DNA of 64,000 nucleotides. Source: an uncultured Sphingomonadaceae bacterium. Its GTDB lineage: Bacteria > Pseudomonadota > Alphaproteobacteria > Sphingomonadales > Sphingomonadaceae. Both the position numbers and the translations under genes were made by a program. The notes under the pieces are model-generated. The model was not told the DNA's origin and did no database searches. It saw only the letters and a list, made by a program, of their open reading frames with translations. The stretch covers positions 1,550,001-1,614,000 of the forward strand of contig CANMWO010000001.1 in NCBI GenBank assembly GCA_947501695.1. The letters run 5' to 3'. Positions 1-9,913 of this stretch are shown here, piece after piece. The stretch's first letter is position 1; the number at the start of each line of letters is the position of its first letter.

Positions 1-198
1 AATCTTGGATCGGTCGAACGTCTCCCGACGGTCCTCGCTTTTCACCACAGTGATCTCGCGAAGCTGGATCCGCTCAAAGGTCGTGAACCGGGCACCACAG
101 CCTTCGCATTGCCGCCGGCGGCGGATGGTTGTGCCATCTTCAGTCGGACGACTATCTTTTACCTGGCTATCATCATGAGCACAAAAGGGACAACGCAT
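1..198 (-). CDS. nrdR: Transcriptional repressor NrdR (N-terminal part, cut by window edge)
   Basis: NrdR is the zinc-ribbon and ATP-cone repressor of ribonucleotide reductase genes. Translating the minus strand from the ATG at 198 gives 66 codons that run off the left edge. The first residues, [10 protein letters not shown], followed by an arginine run and a [13 protein letters not shown] segment, form the four-cysteine zinc ribbon (CPFC and CEGC) typical of the family. The ATP-cone domain should follow outside the window. The gene starts 15 bases after the glyA stop, so it is the third gene of rpiB-glyA-nrdR; glyA-nrdR adjacency is common in alphaproteobacteria. No strong ribosome binding site is seen before the ATG, so expression may depend on coupling to glyA. 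Confidence 0.93.
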   Translation of the reverse strand, partial: MRCPFCAHDDSQVKDSRPTEDGTTIRRRRQCEGCGARFTTFERIQLREITVVKSEDRRETFDRSKI

Positions 199-213
199 AA
201 GAGGTTTGTTCGC

Positions 214-1521
214 TTATTCTGGGTAAATCGGAAAACGGTTGCAAAGCGTTTGAACACGGTCACGGACGTCAGCTTCCACGGCAGGATCACCGCTCTCACC
301 TTTTTCGCGAAGACCATCCAACACATCAGCCACCATATCGCCAATCATTTGAAATTCCGCCGGGCCAAAGCCGCGCGTTGTTCCAGCCGGTGAACCAACA
401 CGAATACCACTGGTTTTCATCGGTGGCTGAGGATCATTGGGAATGCTGTTCTTGTTGCAGGTAATACCGGCGCGTTCGAGCGCTTCATCAGCATCACGAC
501 CAGTGATGCCCAGAGGTGAAAGGTCAACAAGCGCAAGGTGGGTATCGGTCCCGCCAGCGACGAGATTGGCGCCACGTTCTTTCAGACGCGCAGCCAAAAT
601 TTTAGCATTTTCGATCACTGCTGCAGAATAGCTTGCAAATTCAGGCCGCAACGCTTCACCAAAAGCGACAGCTTTTGCCGCGATCACATGCATCAACGGA
701 CCGCCCTGTAGACCAGGAAAAACTGCCGAATTTATTTTCTTAGCAATGACTTCATCATTGGTCAGCACCATACCGCCACGTGGGCCGCGTAAGGTTTTAT
801 GCGTTGTTGTCGTCACTACATCGGCATATTCTAGCGGGCTGGGATGATAGCCGGCGGCCACCAATCCAGCGAAATGAGCCATGTCGACCATGAAGAGCGC
901 GCCTACTGCATCGGCAATCTCGCGAAACTTGGCAAAATCAATTTGGCGTGGATAGGCGGACCCACCAGCAATGATCAGTTTCGGCTGATGCTCTTTAGCA
1001 AGCGCTTCAACTTCTTCATAGTTGATCAGATGATCATCTTCATTCACGCCATATTGAATAGCGTTAAACCATTTGCCCGATTGAGCAGGTTTCGCGCCAT
1101 GGGTCAAATGTCCGCCAGCATCCAATGACATACCAAGAATGGTGTCACCCGGCTTGGTCAATGCGAGCATCACAGCACCATTGGCCTGTGCACCTGAATG
1201 CGGTTGCACATTGGCAAAGCCGCAATTGAACAACTGTTTCGCTCGCTCAATGGCCAAGGTTTCAACATCGTCAGATGGCGCGCAGCCCTGATAATAGCGG
1301 CGGCCCGGATAGCCTTCTGCATATTTGTTGGTAAACACCGAACCCTGCGCCTGCAACACAGCCTTGGACACAATGTTTTCAGAAGCAATCAGCTCAATCT
1401 GATTTTGTTGGCGCGACATTTCCGCATTAATCGCTCCCGCAACCGCTGGATCGCTCTCATCTACCGAAAAGTCAAAAAATCCTGTCTGGCGGATATCCTG
1501 CATATCTGCGACGTTACTCAT
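214..1521 (-). CDS. glyA: Serine hydroxymethyltransferase
   Basis: This PLP enzyme interconverts serine and glycine with tetrahydrofolate and supplies one-carbon units in the cytoplasm. The 435-residue product has the usual family length. The PLP lysine lies in the [14 protein letters not shown] motif (Lys242), and the substrate-binding LIASEN and [13 protein letters not shown] motifs are present near residues 44-77. The ATG at 1521 overlaps the rpiB stop by four bases (ATGA) and has an AGGAG ribosome binding site eight bases upstream. It sits in the minus-strand operon rpiB-glyA-nrdR. Confidence 0.98.
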   Translation of the reverse strand: MSNVADMQDIRQTGFFDFSVDESDPAVAGAINAEMSRQQNQIELIASENIVSKAVLQAQGSVFTNKYAEGYPGRRYYQGCAPSDDVETLAIERAKQLFNCGFANVQPHSGAQANGAVMLALTKPGDTILGMSLDAGGHLTHGAKPAQSGKWFNAIQYGVNEDDHLINYEEVEALAKEHQPKLIIAGGSAYPRQIDFAKFREIADAVGALFMVDMAHFAGLVAAGYHPSPLEYADVVTTTTHKTLRGPRGGMVLTNDEVIAKKINSAVFPGLQGGPLMHVIAAKAVAFGEALRPEFASYSAAVIENAKILAARLKERGANLVAGGTDTHLALVDLSPLGITGRDADEALERAGITCNKNSIPNDPQPPMKTSGIRVGSPAGTTRGFGPAEFQMIGDMVADVLDGLREKGESGDPAVEADVRDRVQTLCNRFPIYPE

Positions 1522-1970
1522 GAGGCTGCTCCTTCTATTTGTGGGGCGGAAAGCTTATCGACGCGGCGCTGATGCCGATCTCCGCCAAAATCTGTGTTCA
1601 AGAAATTATTCAGGCAATCTTTCGCTATTTCGATCCCGACCAAACGCGCGCCTATGGCAATCACATTCGCGTCATTATGTTCGCGAGCGAGTTTAGCCGA
1701 AAGGCCTTCAGAAACCAAAGCGCAGCGACAATCAGGATTGCGGTTGACGGCAATGGATATGCCGATACCGGAACCGCAAAGCGCTACGCCGCGTTCCGCA
1801 TCGCCAGAAGCCACAGCATTAGCCAGCTTGTATCCATAATCTGGGTAGTCGACGCTTTCGGTTGTCATCGGTCCCAAGTCATTCACATCATGCCCGGCAT
1901 TGGAAAGCCACTCGACCAAAGCCGTTTTCATTTCAATTGCTGCATGATCAGAAGCAATAGCAACGCGCAT
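1518..1970 (-). CDS. rpiB: Ribose-5-phosphate isomerase B
   Basis: RpiB interconverts ribose 5-phosphate and ribulose 5-phosphate in the pentose phosphate pathway. The 150-residue product begins [15 protein letters not shown], has the catalytic Cys65 in [10 protein letters not shown] and the partner His98 in AREHNDAN, both at the positions known from E. coli RpiB. A TTG six codons upstream (1988) is in frame, but an AAGGA ribosome binding site lies ten bases before the ATG at 1970, which decides the start. First gene of the operon with glyA and nrdR; its promoter must lie in 1971-2111, which it shares divergently with a methyltransferase. Confidence 0.95.
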   Translation of the reverse strand: MRVAIASDHAAIEMKTALVEWLSNAGHDVNDLGPMTTESVDYPDYGYKLANAVASGDAERGVALCGSGIGISIAVNRNPDCRCALVSEGLSAKLAREHNDANVIAIGARLVGIEIAKDCLNNFLNTDFGGDRHQRRVDKLSAPQIEGAAS

Positions 1971-2111
1971 AGACAGGTTTTCCTTCAATCAATGTAAGAA
2001 TCGTTGATCCGGTATCTAGTGGAGCAGTTTGGCTTAGGCCACCAAATATTGCGCCTGTGGGCGATAAATTTACGATAGACATATACAAGGCTTCACAACA
2101 GACTGGTATGC

Positions 2112-2732
2112 ATGAAAAACAATATCATTAGCGGCACGGAAGGCTATGCTAGCCAAGCCCCTTTTCTTTTAGAGCAATATGAGAAGTTATCATTTGAAGA
2201 GAGCTATGCGACGGCAATGTCGCATTTCCCTTCCGAGCCATGCAAAATATTAGACATTGGTTCGGGCACGGGAAGAGATGCGGCATGGTTCGATGACAAG
2301 GGACATGAGGTGGTCGCCGCTGAACCGACAAAAGAGATGCGGGAGGGAGCGATGCGGCTTCATCCCTCACCAACTATCAGATGGTTGGACGACAGCTTGC
2401 CTGGTCTAGAAAAAGTCAGAAATTTGAATGAACAGTTCGATTTCATATTTATGAACGCTGTATGGATGCATCTCGACAAAGATCAGAGAGACATAGCCAT
2501 GCATTGCTTAGCCGTCCTTTTAAAAAAAGGGACTCGCATGTTCATTTCATTAAGGCATGGCCCCGTTCCAAAGAGCAGACGGATGTTTGCGGTTTCAGCC
2601 GAAGAAACGATCGAGCTAGCGTCCCGATACAAACTCGTCACACTTTACAATGAGCGGACCGGTTCCATTCTACCCGGCAACAAAGCTGCAGGCGTTAACT
2701 GGACCAAATTGATATTTGAACATCAGACTTAA
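2112..2732 (+). CDS. Class I SAM-dependent methyltransferase, substrate unknown
   Basis: The 206-residue protein has SAM-binding motif I (ILDIGSGTGRDAAWF, about residues 46-60), an acidic end of strand 2 (VVAAEPTKEM), and a motif IV-like FIFMNAVWMHL segment around residues 116-126. This is the Rossmann fold of small class I methyltransferases, but nothing shows the substrate. No partner gene is next to it: it is divergent from rpiB and convergent with kup, with only two bases between the two stop codons. The base composition looks slightly more AT-rich than its neighbours, so it may be a later insertion, though no repeats or mobile genes flank it. Confidence 0.85.
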   Translation: MKNNIISGTEGYASQAPFLLEQYEKLSFEESYATAMSHFPSEPCKILDIGSGTGRDAAWFDDKGHEVVAAEPTKEMREGAMRLHPSPTIRWLDDSLPGLEKVRNLNEQFDFIFMNAVWMHLDKDQRDIAMHCLAVLLKKGTRMFISLRHGPVPKSRRMFAVSAEETIELASRYKLVTLYNERTGSILPGNKAAGVNWTKLIFEHQT

Positions 2733-2734
2733 CG

Positions 2735-4675
2735 TCAAATTTCCATCTGGCTGCCGAGTTCGACCACACGATTGCTGGGAAGCTTGAAAAATTCCATCGC
2801 TGTGGCGGCATTGCGTAACATCCACGCGAATATTTTCTCTCGCCAGATCATCATCTTCGGTTTCTCCGACGGCAGCAACGTCTGCCGCGATAGGAAGAAG
2901 CTGGTCGTCATCATGTCAAAATCCATGCCGCATTCTTTGACCTTTTTCAGAGCGGCCGGGACATCTGTCTCCTGCATGAAGCCATAGTTCAGGATGAGAC
3001 GATAGAAGCCATCCCCGAGATCTTTGACCTCAATGCGGTCTTCAAACTCCACATAGGGCACATCTTCAATGTTCACCGTCAACACCACGACTCGTTCGTG
3101 GATGATCTTGTTATGCTTGATATTGTGGAGAAGCGCTGATGGTACACCCACAGAGTTCGATGCCATGAATATCGCGGTTCCGGGCACCCGGGTCGCGCTG
3201 TTTTTGGCGGATTTAGTGAATATCTCAATCGGCATGGCCGCTTCAGCCATGTTTTCGCGCATGATCTTTCTACCCTTGGCCCAAGTCGTCAACAGCAAAA
3301 AGGCGAATCCGCCAACCATCAGCGGGAACCAGCCGCCTTGCGGAACCTTCGTCAGATTGGCCGCGAAGTAAGCACCATCGACGATGAAGAACAGGCTGAG
3401 CAATGGAACAGCATACCACCATTTCCACTTCCACAGGGTGAAAACCAAAACCGCAAGCAAACAGGTATCGATCAGCATCGCACCGGTAACGGCAATACCA
3501 TATGCCGAAGCGAGACTGCTGGAACTTTGGAAGGTGAGAACGAGGATCAGCACCGCAATCATAATCGTCCAGTTGATCACTGGAATATAAATCTGGCCTG
3601 CTTCCGATGCGCTGGTATGTTTGACCGTCAGCCGAGGAATGAAACCAAGTTGGATCGCCTGATGGGTGACCGAAAACGCACCCGAGATAACAGCTTGGCT
3701 AGCAATGAACGTAGCCATAGTGGCCAGTATCACGAGCGGCAAACGCAGCATTTCTGGGGCTAATAAGAAAAACGGGTTTTGGATCGCCGCCGCTGCGCTA
3801 GCGTCGTCCATACCAATGATCATCGCGCCCTGACCAAAATAGTTGCAGAGCAAGGCGGGCATGACGAACCCGAACCAGGCAATCCGCATCGGTTTACGGC
3901 CGAAATGCCCCATGTCGGCAAATAAAGCCGCAGAGCCCGTCACCGCCAACACCACGGAACCCAAAGCCAGAAAAGCCTTAAATCCATCTATCAGGAAGAA
4001 TTGAAAAGCATACCAAGGATTAAGCGCGAGCAAAATTTCTGGGGTCTGAACAATCTGTGTCAGTCCCAAAATTGCAATAACAACAAAGTAAACGAACATA
4101 ACGGGAGCGAACAAAGCCCCGATTTTTGCAGTTCCCCGCGACTGGATCATAAACAGGAAGACCAGCAATCCCACTGCAATTGGAATAACCATAGGCTGCA
4201 AACCGCTATTCACGACCGTTAAGCCTTCGACGGCGGATAACACCGAGATCGCCGGAGTTATCATGCTGTCGCCATAAAAAAGCGAAGTCGCGAAAACGCC
4301 TAATAGTATAGCGACCCAACCGAATTTCGATCGCCGTAATGCGCCCGATAACAGAGCAACCACGGCCAAACTGCCGCCCTGCCCTTTATTGTCCGCACGC
4401 ATCAATATGGTCACATATTGGATCGCAACCACCAGCGTCATTGACCAAAATATAAGGCTGACAACACCCAAAACATGGAGCTTGTCCAGTTCCAGCGGAT
4501 GCGCGCCCACAAAGGTTTCGCGAAAAGCGTAAAGCGGGCTCGTACCAATATCGCCAAATACAATACCAATCGCGCCAGCAGCAAGCTTTGCTACTGCACT
4601 ACCCTCTTGGCGAGAGCCATGCGGTTGGATCACGCGACTGCGTTTCCGTTTCGGTGATGACGTCGATTCAGACAT
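2735..4675 (-). CDS. kup: KUP/HAK/KT family potassium uptake protein
   Basis: Kup is a proton-coupled potassium importer of the inner membrane. The 646-residue product has the family signature [19 protein letters not shown] near residue 37, about twelve hydrophobic segments up to roughly residue 450, and a cytoplasmic C-terminal domain of about 170 residues. The N-terminus is basic ([13 protein letters not shown]). The length agrees with bacterial Kup proteins. The gene stands alone on the minus strand between the ccm operon and the convergent methyltransferase gene. Confidence 0.96.
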   Translation of the reverse strand: MSESTSSPKRKRSRVIQPHGSRQEGSAVAKLAAGAIGIVFGDIGTSPLYAFRETFVGAHPLELDKLHVLGVVSLIFWSMTLVVAIQYVTILMRADNKGQGGSLAVVALLSGALRRSKFGWVAILLGVFATSLFYGDSMITPAISVLSAVEGLTVVNSGLQPMVIPIAVGLLVFLFMIQSRGTAKIGALFAPVMFVYFVVIAILGLTQIVQTPEILLALNPWYAFQFFLIDGFKAFLALGSVVLAVTGSAALFADMGHFGRKPMRIAWFGFVMPALLCNYFGQGAMIIGMDDASAAAAIQNPFFLLAPEMLRLPLVILATMATFIASQAVISGAFSVTHQAIQLGFIPRLTVKHTSASEAGQIYIPVINWTIMIAVLILVLTFQSSSSLASAYGIAVTGAMLIDTCLLAVLVFTLWKWKWWYAVPLLSLFFIVDGAYFAANLTKVPQGGWFPLMVGGFAFLLLTTWAKGRKIMRENMAEAAMPIEIFTKSAKNSATRVPGTAIFMASNSVGVPSALLHNIKHNKIIHERVVVLTVNIEDVPYVEFEDRIEVKDLGDGFYRLILNYGFMQETDVPAALKKVKECGMDFDMMTTSFFLSRQTLLPSEKPKMMIWREKIFAWMLRNAATAMEFFKLPSNRVVELGSQMEI

Positions 4676-4822
4676 TGGTTGCCGTTTTGGCCGTCCCCTA
4701 TTGGGTTAAAGCAAAGTCATAACACATCTGCTTCAACAAGCGCGCGCGACTAGCATGAGCATTTCGCATACGCAACAAAGCCTGTAGGTGCTGCAGTCAA
4801 CCCACTGTTAATGTTCGCCTTT

Positions 4823-5476
4823 TTACTCCTCGACAGGATCTTGAGGCGGGGACGGCAGCGTGGGCTGCATTTTCTCCATAGTTGCCAAACGCGACTCGAG
4901 GTCCTTGCGCCACGGGGCTTCTTCTGGGCTGCGCTCCAACAATTCGGTCCATATCGCCCGCGCTTGATCAATTTTTCCAGATTGGGCGTAAGCCATGCCG
5001 AGAAAAAATGGCGGACCTGGATGTTCTGGCGATATATCTGCCGCTTTCTGAAAGGCGAATTGGGCGGCCGGCGTGATAATGCCATCCGCATGCACAACAA
5101 GCGCATTACCAAGACCAACCCATAGATCAGGATCAGTGGGATGTTCTTTAACGCCGTTGCGCAGATAATTGGCAGCCGCGCCATGCTTCCCGCTGCGATT
5201 TAACGCGTCCGAGAAGACTAACCACTCCCGCGCACTACCAAATCGCTCTCCCATTTCGTCGCGTGACGAAATGCTGTCGTCATCAAAGCTATTGGGTTTC
5301 TCGATTGGCTCGATCGATACCCCTGCCATGCCAGGATTGCCCTGCCACGCATAGCCGGCAACACCGAGCAAAAGCGCCGCACCGGTCAATTCATAAGCAC
5401 CACGCGGCAGTTTGCCCAGCCAGATCAAGCTACCAAATAAGAGCACCAGAAAGCCCAAGAGGATCAACCAGCCCAT
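4823..5476 (-). CDS. ccmI: Short CcmI/CycH-like tetratricopeptide protein of cytochrome c maturation
   Basis: CcmI presents apocytochrome c to the haem ligation complex. This 217-residue protein starts with two membrane segments (residues 2-18 and about 29-43) and continues with TPR-like helices (about 75-200), for example WLVFSDALNRSGKHGAAANYL and PPFFLGMAYAQSGKIDQARAIW, split here by an acidic linker. It is much shorter than CcmI of enterics or Rhodobacter, so only the TPR core is retained. Its ATG overlaps the ccmH stop by one base (TAATG), and it is the last gene of the ccm operon. Assignment as CcmI rests mainly on TPR content and position. Confidence 0.8.
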   Translation of the reverse strand: MGWLILLGFLVLLFGSLIWLGKLPRGAYELTGAALLLGVAGYAWQGNPGMAGVSIEPIEKPNSFDDDSISSRDEMGERFGSAREWLVFSDALNRSGKHGAAANYLRNGVKEHPTDPDLWVGLGNALVVHADGIITPAAQFAFQKAADISPEHPGPPFFLGMAYAQSGKIDQARAIWTELLERSPEEAPWRKDLESRLATMEKMQPTLPSPPQDPVEE

Positions 5477-5889
5477 TAGCTTTTATCCTTTTTGCGGCGA
5501 AAGCGACCGCGCGCCAACCACGCAGCAGCAATCAACATAAAAATTGGCGCAATCCAAAGCGGCCATGTCATCGGCGTCACGGGCGGATCATAGGTCACCC
5601 AATTGCCATAACGGTCAATCAGCCAATTCCGGATTTGCTCGGGTGTTTCACCAGCGGCTATGCGCTCGCGGACCTGACTGCGCATGTCGCCAGCCATCGG
5701 GGCATTGCTGTCCGCGATCGACTGGCTCTGGCATTTCAGGCAGCGCAATTCTTCCATCAACTCGCTTGCGGCGGCCTCTTTCGCTGGATCCGCCAGTTGC
5801 TGGTTGGCATAAGGAGCTGGCGGCAATCCGGTTTGAGCGGCAGCGGACCATGCAGCGGTTAAGAAAATAAAGAAGACCAGATATCTCAT
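5476..5889 (-). CDS. ccmH: Cytochrome c maturation protein CcmH (CcmL type)
   Basis: CcmH is a membrane-anchored periplasmic thiol-disulphide protein that keeps apocytochrome cysteines reduced for haem attachment. The 137-residue protein has a signal peptide (about residues 1-19), the LRCxxC redox motif (LRCLKC, Cys50 and Cys53) followed by QSQSIADSNAP, and a C-terminal membrane anchor near residues 108-126 (WPLWIAPIFMLIAAAWLA). It is the single-domain form, without a fused TPR domain. It overlaps ccmG by four bases and ccmI by one base. Confidence 0.95.
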   Translation of the reverse strand: MRYLVFFIFLTAAWSAAAQTGLPPAPYANQQLADPAKEAAASELMEELRCLKCQSQSIADSNAPMAGDMRSQVRERIAAGETPEQIRNWLIDRYGNWVTYDPPVTPMTWPLWIAPIFMLIAAAWLARGRFRRKKDKS

Positions 5890-6413
5890 TCAGCTTCCTT
5901 TAGCATCTTCAGCAATTCCGGAACATTTTCTTTCCGGATATCGCCAATATGCTGATGAACAATGATACCCTTGCCATTGATCACAAAAGTCTCCGGTACA
6001 CCCGATGATCCAAGTTCCAGTTGCACCGAGCTGGTCGCGTCGGAACCAATCCGACTATAGGGGTTACCCCAACGATTGAGGAAATTGGCGATGTCTCCGG
6101 GAGTATCGCGGCTCGCAATCGCGTGGATCTCAGCGCCTGCTTGTTGCAGTTCCAACAATTGCGGGGCTTCGGCGATACATGGCACGCACCAGCTTGCGAA
6201 TATATTGAGCAGCTTGGGCTTGCCATCAACCAGGTCATTGCTGCTTAAACCCGGGCGCTGTTCAATAGCCGCGGGAAGCGAAAATGCAGGCATTGGTTTG
6301 CCGATCATTTTCGATTCGATGATATTGTCTTTTGGCGTCATCAAACCCACCGCAACCGCGACGAAAAATAGTGCAAATAAACCCAAAGGCAGCCAGAGAA
6401 CCCAGCGCCTCAT
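5886..6413 (-). CDS. ccmG: Thiol:disulphide interchange protein CcmG (DsbE)
   Basis: CcmG is a thioredoxin-fold reductant of the cytochrome c maturation pathway, tethered to the inner membrane and facing the periplasm. The 175-residue product has an N-terminal membrane anchor (residues 4-25) and the active site NIFASWCVPCIAEAP (Cys76 and Cys79). The cis-proline side is represented by GSSGVPETFVING. The start overlaps the ccmF stop (ATGA) and its stop overlaps the ccmH start in the same way, so the genes are translationally coupled. Confidence 0.96.
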   Translation of the reverse strand: MRRWVLWLPLGLFALFFVAVAVGLMTPKDNIIESKMIGKPMPAFSLPAAIEQRPGLSSNDLVDGKPKLLNIFASWCVPCIAEAPQLLELQQAGAEIHAIASRDTPGDIANFLNRWGNPYSRIGSDATSSVQLELGSSGVPETFVINGKGIIVHQHIGDIRKENVPELLKMLKEAE

Positions 6414-8347
6414 AGGACCAATTCCGCATATTCTTTTTGTTTGCGCTGCAAATATTTACGCCGCAACCGGCCGACTAGAGCAAGGGTACCGCCCAGTGCC
6501 ACCAATATGCCCCCATACCAGATCAACGTCACAAATGGTTTCCACCAAGTCCGAATCTGCCAGCGCCCTTCGGCGTCGCCATCACCTAGCACGACATATA
6601 GTTGCCCGTTCCACCGTGTTAGCAAAGCGGCCTCGCTTGTCTGCGTCTGAGCAGAGGCAAACATCCGGTTCTGCGGTGCAATTTCGGTAATATTACCATT
6701 TTCATATTGCACGGTCATGCGTGCTTCCAAGGCGGTCCAATTGGGACCAGCAACAGGCTCGATCGCTTCAAACTTTAATTTCCATTTGTTGAGCGTAATT
6801 TCGTCACCGGGCTTTGCGGCAACTAGCCTTTCCTCGGTAAAGCTGCTTTCCGAAGCCATTCCGACCAATGCCACGGCAATTCCGAAATGCGCGATAACCA
6901 TGCCATAAGTGTGCAGCGGCGTCCGGCGCAAATTGCGCTTCCACAAAGGGGCCAGGCTTGCCACCGCGATACCAGCGGCTAGCGCCATACCCAGCAACGA
7001 CAGTACCGACATAGATGTTGTCAGCAAAACCAAAAGAAAAAGCGCACCAGCTGTAATCACAATCGGGATCGATATCCGGTTCAACAAAGTCTTGGCGCTA
7101 TCCCGCCTCCATCTTAGCAACGGCCCAACCGCCATAATGGCCACCAATATAAGCGCAACTGGCCCACTCGCGAGGTTAAAATATGGAGGTCCAACCGACA
7201 GTTTTTCGTTGGTTAGCGCCTCCACCACCAAAGGATAAAGTGTCCCGACAAAAACAATACCCAATATCGCCGAAAGGAGCAGGTTATTCGCGACCAATGC
7301 GCCTTCGCGACTAACAAGTTCAAAGCGCGTGCCTTCTTTGACGGTTCCCACTCTTAGCGCAAACAGCGCCATCGCGCCCCCAATATAGATCGCGAGCAGC
7401 GCCAGAATGAAGCTGCCCCGCTCCGGATCGACAGCAAAAGCATGAACGCTCGTCAAGATTCCTGAACGCACCAGAAATGTGCCGATCATCGACATCGAGA
7501 ACGCAACGACCGCCAGCATTACGGTCCAGGCCCTGAGACCATCTCGCGTAGCAAGAACCGTTACCGAATGCAGCAAAGCCGTCGCTGCCAGCCAAGGCAT
7601 GAGGGATGCATTTTCAACCGGATCCCAAAACCACCAGCCGCCCCAGCCTAGCTCATAATAGGCCCAATAGCTGCCGGCTGTGATCCCAAGTGTCAGGAAT
7701 ATCCAAGCGCCCAATACCCATGGCCGCATCGCTCGCGCAAAGGCAGGGCCGACATCACTGGTAATCATTGCGCCGACCGCAAAGGAGAATGCGACCGATA
7801 GCCCGACATAGCCGAAATAGAGAGTGGGTGGGTGGAACGCGAGGCCGGGATCCTGTAACAGCGGGTTAAGCCCCTGACCATCTGGTGGAACCGGGAACAT
7901 CCGCTCAAACGGATTGGAGGACACTAGCAGAAAGGCATAGAATCCAAGGCTGATAAAAGCCTGCGCCGCCAATGTTGTAACCAGCGTTTTGACCTTCAAA
8001 CTGCGCTCGAACAGGGCAATACAGGCTCCGGCCATGCCCATGACCGTGACCCACAGCAGCATCGAGCCTTCATGATTGCCCCAAGTTCCGGCAAATTTAT
8101 AGAGCAGCGGTTTTACCGACGCGCTGTTCTTCACCACCAAGGCGACAGACATATCTGAACGCAAGAACAGCACGATCAGAAGTAGGAAAGATATTGCGAC
8201 CAGCGCGCCTTGCGCAACTGCTACTGGCCGGATCGCGGCATAATAATCCTCACGGCCAAAGCGCACCCCAACGGCGCCCAGCGCGAATTGCAGCAACGCC
8301 AGTCCAGCGGCCAGCCACAACGCAATCAGACCTGCCTCTGCAATCAT
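6410..8347 (-). CDS. ccmF: Haem lyase subunit CcmF
   Basis: CcmF is the core of the haem ligation complex with CcmH and CcmI. The 645-residue, multi-spanning protein contains the tryptophan-rich haem-handling motif WGGWWFWDPVENASLMPWL, the conserved WGNHEGSMLLW segment near residue 90 and the periplasmic histidine segment PGLAFHPPTLYFGYVGL. The C-terminal part has a soluble periplasmic domain and a last membrane segment. Length and motif order match full-length CcmF. Four-base overlaps join it to ccmE upstream and ccmG downstream. Confidence 0.97.
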   Translation of the reverse strand: MIAEAGLIALWLAAGLALLQFALGAVGVRFGREDYYAAIRPVAVAQGALVAISFLLLIVLFLRSDMSVALVVKNSASVKPLLYKFAGTWGNHEGSMLLWVTVMGMAGACIALFERSLKVKTLVTTLAAQAFISLGFYAFLLVSSNPFERMFPVPPDGQGLNPLLQDPGLAFHPPTLYFGYVGLSVAFSFAVGAMITSDVGPAFARAMRPWVLGAWIFLTLGITAGSYWAYYELGWGGWWFWDPVENASLMPWLAATALLHSVTVLATRDGLRAWTVMLAVVAFSMSMIGTFLVRSGILTSVHAFAVDPERGSFILALLAIYIGGAMALFALRVGTVKEGTRFELVSREGALVANNLLLSAILGIVFVGTLYPLVVEALTNEKLSVGPPYFNLASGPVALILVAIMAVGPLLRWRRDSAKTLLNRISIPIVITAGALFLLVLLTTSMSVLSLLGMALAAGIAVASLAPLWKRNLRRTPLHTYGMVIAHFGIAVALVGMASESSFTEERLVAAKPGDEITLNKWKLKFEAIEPVAGPNWTALEARMTVQYENGNITEIAPQNRMFASAQTQTSEAALLTRWNGQLYVVLGDGDAEGRWQIRTWWKPFVTLIWYGGILVALGGTLALVGRLRRKYLQRKQKEYAELVL

Positions 8348-8793
8348 TCGACCAGCGTATCCGTTTTCGTCATGTTGCCGGTCATATCAATTCCTTCAAG
8401 CTCCCGTGGGATATAGTTTTCGTCATGTTTGGCGAGCAGGCTTTCCGCCATAAAAGTGCCGTCAGTGGTCAGCTTGCCATCCGCAACCACGCCTGATCCT
8501 TCGACGAACAGGTCTGGTGTGATGCCGGTGTAAATAACCGGCTGCTGCGCGGTCCCATCATGGACTATAAAATTGACTGTTACCCCATCCGCTTCGTGAC
8601 GAATCGAGCCTTCCTCAACCATACCGCCCAAACGAATGGCTTTTCCAGCAACAGGCTTTTTCTCGACGATGTCCGATGGTGTATAGAAATAGTTAGCTTG
8701 GTCCTGCAGCGCAAAGGTTGCGAGCAAGCCTGCGCCGACAAGCGCGACCAGAGCTAGAATGGCCAATGTCAGCCTTTGATGTTTCGCCTTCAC
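8344..8793 (-). CDS. ccmE: Periplasmic haem chaperone CcmE
   Basis: CcmE binds haem covalently and hands it from CcmC to CcmF. An open frame continues upstream to 8937, but that part overlaps ccmD; the GTG at 8793 gives the family-typical N-terminus VKAKHQRLTLAILAL with an AAGAAAGA stretch just upstream, and a 149-residue product, the usual length. A membrane anchor covers about residues 7-27, followed by an OB-fold domain. The haem-attaching histidine lies in SLLAKHDENYIP. It starts 25 bases after the ccmD stop and overlaps ccmF by four bases. Confidence 0.94.
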   Translation of the reverse strand: MKAKHQRLTLAILALVALVGAGLLATFALQDQANYFYTPSDIVEKKPVAGKAIRLGGMVEEGSIRHEADGVTVNFIVHDGTAQQPVIYTGITPDLFVEGSGVVADGKLTTDGTFMAESLLAKHDENYIPRELEGIDMTGNMTKTDTLVE

Positions 8794-8818
8794 GGGTGGA
8801 TCTTTCTTATTTTTTTGT

Positions 8819-8953
8819 TCATTTCCGAACCTTTTTAAGCTGGTCCGCCTTGGCTTCCGATTTGCGCATCGCCGCATAGCTTCCCGCAATAACAATCGCT
8901 GTGCCAAGCAGCACAATCGCATAGGATGCAATGACAAAAGGCCAATGGTTCAT
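8819..8953 (-). CDS. ccmD: Haem exporter accessory protein CcmD (44 residues)
   Basis: CcmD is a tiny single-pass protein needed to release holo-CcmE from CcmC and the CcmAB ABC transporter. Translation from the ATG at 8953 gives 44 residues: MNHWPFVIASYAIVLLG, a continued hydrophobic helix to about residue 28, then a basic tail rich in lysine (KSEAKADQLKKVRK). Size, single helix, basic tail and position between ccmC and ccmE all match CcmD. Its ATG overlaps the ccmC stop (ATGA). Confidence 0.92.
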   Translation of the reverse strand: MNHWPFVIASYAIVLLGTAIVIAGSYAAMRKSEAKADQLKKVRK

Positions 8954-9666
8954 TCCGCCGCCATCCGTTTCAATCTTGCCTCAACCTTGGTCTCCGCCAA
9001 TATTCCGCGCATCCTCATCAAGACGATTGCGCCAAACACCAGACTAAAGCCAATTACATTTATAGCGAGCGGCCATAGAAAAGCGGCATCGATCGACGAC
9101 CCGCTTACGGTGATGCTCGCCTTTTGATGCAGGCTGTTCCACCAAACAACCGAACGGTTGATAATCGGAATATTAACTGCGCCGACGATACCGAAAATCG
9201 CAGTTACACGGGAAACGCCGCCTTTTTCACCACTCGCATTGGCCAGCGCTATATAGGCCAGATAAAGGAAGAACAAAACCAACACGGATGTTACCCGGCC
9301 GTCCCATACCCACCATGTACCCCACGTGGGTCGCGCCCAGATGGAGCCGGTGATCAATCCCAGCGCTGTAAAAAGGGCTCCGGGAACAGCAACCGCTCGA
9401 GCAGCAACTGCGGCTAAAGGATGCCGCCATGCAATTTGTACAATGCTGGCAATCGCAATCGCGGTCCAACCGCCCATGGCAAGCCATACGGTTGGGACAT
9501 GAATGTAAAGAATGCGGACGCTATCGCCCATTAACCGGTCCGCGGGAGCAAAGAATAGCCCAAAGGCTGATCCAACAACGACCAACAGCAAACCGATCAC
9601 TAGAAACCAAAGCGTCAACGGCCTGGCAAGCGATAGAAAGCGAGTAGGATTTGCGTAAGCGTGCAT
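8950..9666 (-). CDS. ccmC: Haem exporter membrane protein CcmC
   Basis: CcmC loads haem onto CcmE. The 238-residue protein has about six membrane segments and the tryptophan-rich motif RPTWGTWWVWDGRVTS (about residues 122-137), with flanking conserved histidines in YIHVPTVW and NSLHQKAS. First gene of the minus-strand ccm operon; no ccmA or ccmB precedes it, so the CcmAB ABC transporter genes must be elsewhere if present. The promoter should lie in 9667-9889. Confidence 0.96.
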   Translation of the reverse strand: MHAYANPTRFLSLARPLTLWFLVIGLLLVVVGSAFGLFFAPADRLMGDSVRILYIHVPTVWLAMGGWTAIAIASIVQIAWRHPLAAVAARAVAVPGALFTALGLITGSIWARPTWGTWWVWDGRVTSVLVLFFLYLAYIALANASGEKGGVSRVTAIFGIVGAVNIPIINRSVVWWNSLHQKASITVSGSSIDAAFLWPLAINVIGFSLVFGAIVLMRMRGILAETKVEARLKRMAAE

Positions 9667-9913
9667 TTAAAAAACGGTCATTGCCTCTGGCTACTGTGCG
9701 ACCAGTAAAATCTGATTTTTTGATGGCAGAACTGTTGCAAAGCGACAAGTGTTTTTCTGAACGATTGTCACCCCAACAAATTTACAACGGAAGATAGGCC
9801 CTCGAAATCCAAGGTGAACGACTGGCGTTAGCGCTATGTAAACCATGTGCCGCTAAACCTGAAATCTGTAGACCAAAATTAACTCTTCGGTGGGGCTGAG
9901 GTTAAAAGATATT

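Noticed and set aside
3338-3763. Plus-strand open frame antisense to kup
   Set aside because: The composition is that of a reverse-complemented membrane protein gene (rich in Asn, His and Gln), with no other support.
5263-5862. Long plus-strand open frame of about 199 codons across ccmI and ccmH
   Set aside because: It is antisense to two well-supported overlapping genes, has no family resemblance and no ribosome binding site.
8794-8937. Long N-terminal extension of ccmE
   Set aside because: The extension overlaps ccmD in another frame, is rich in Arg and Cys without family resemblance, and the GTG at 8793 gives the typical CcmE start and length.
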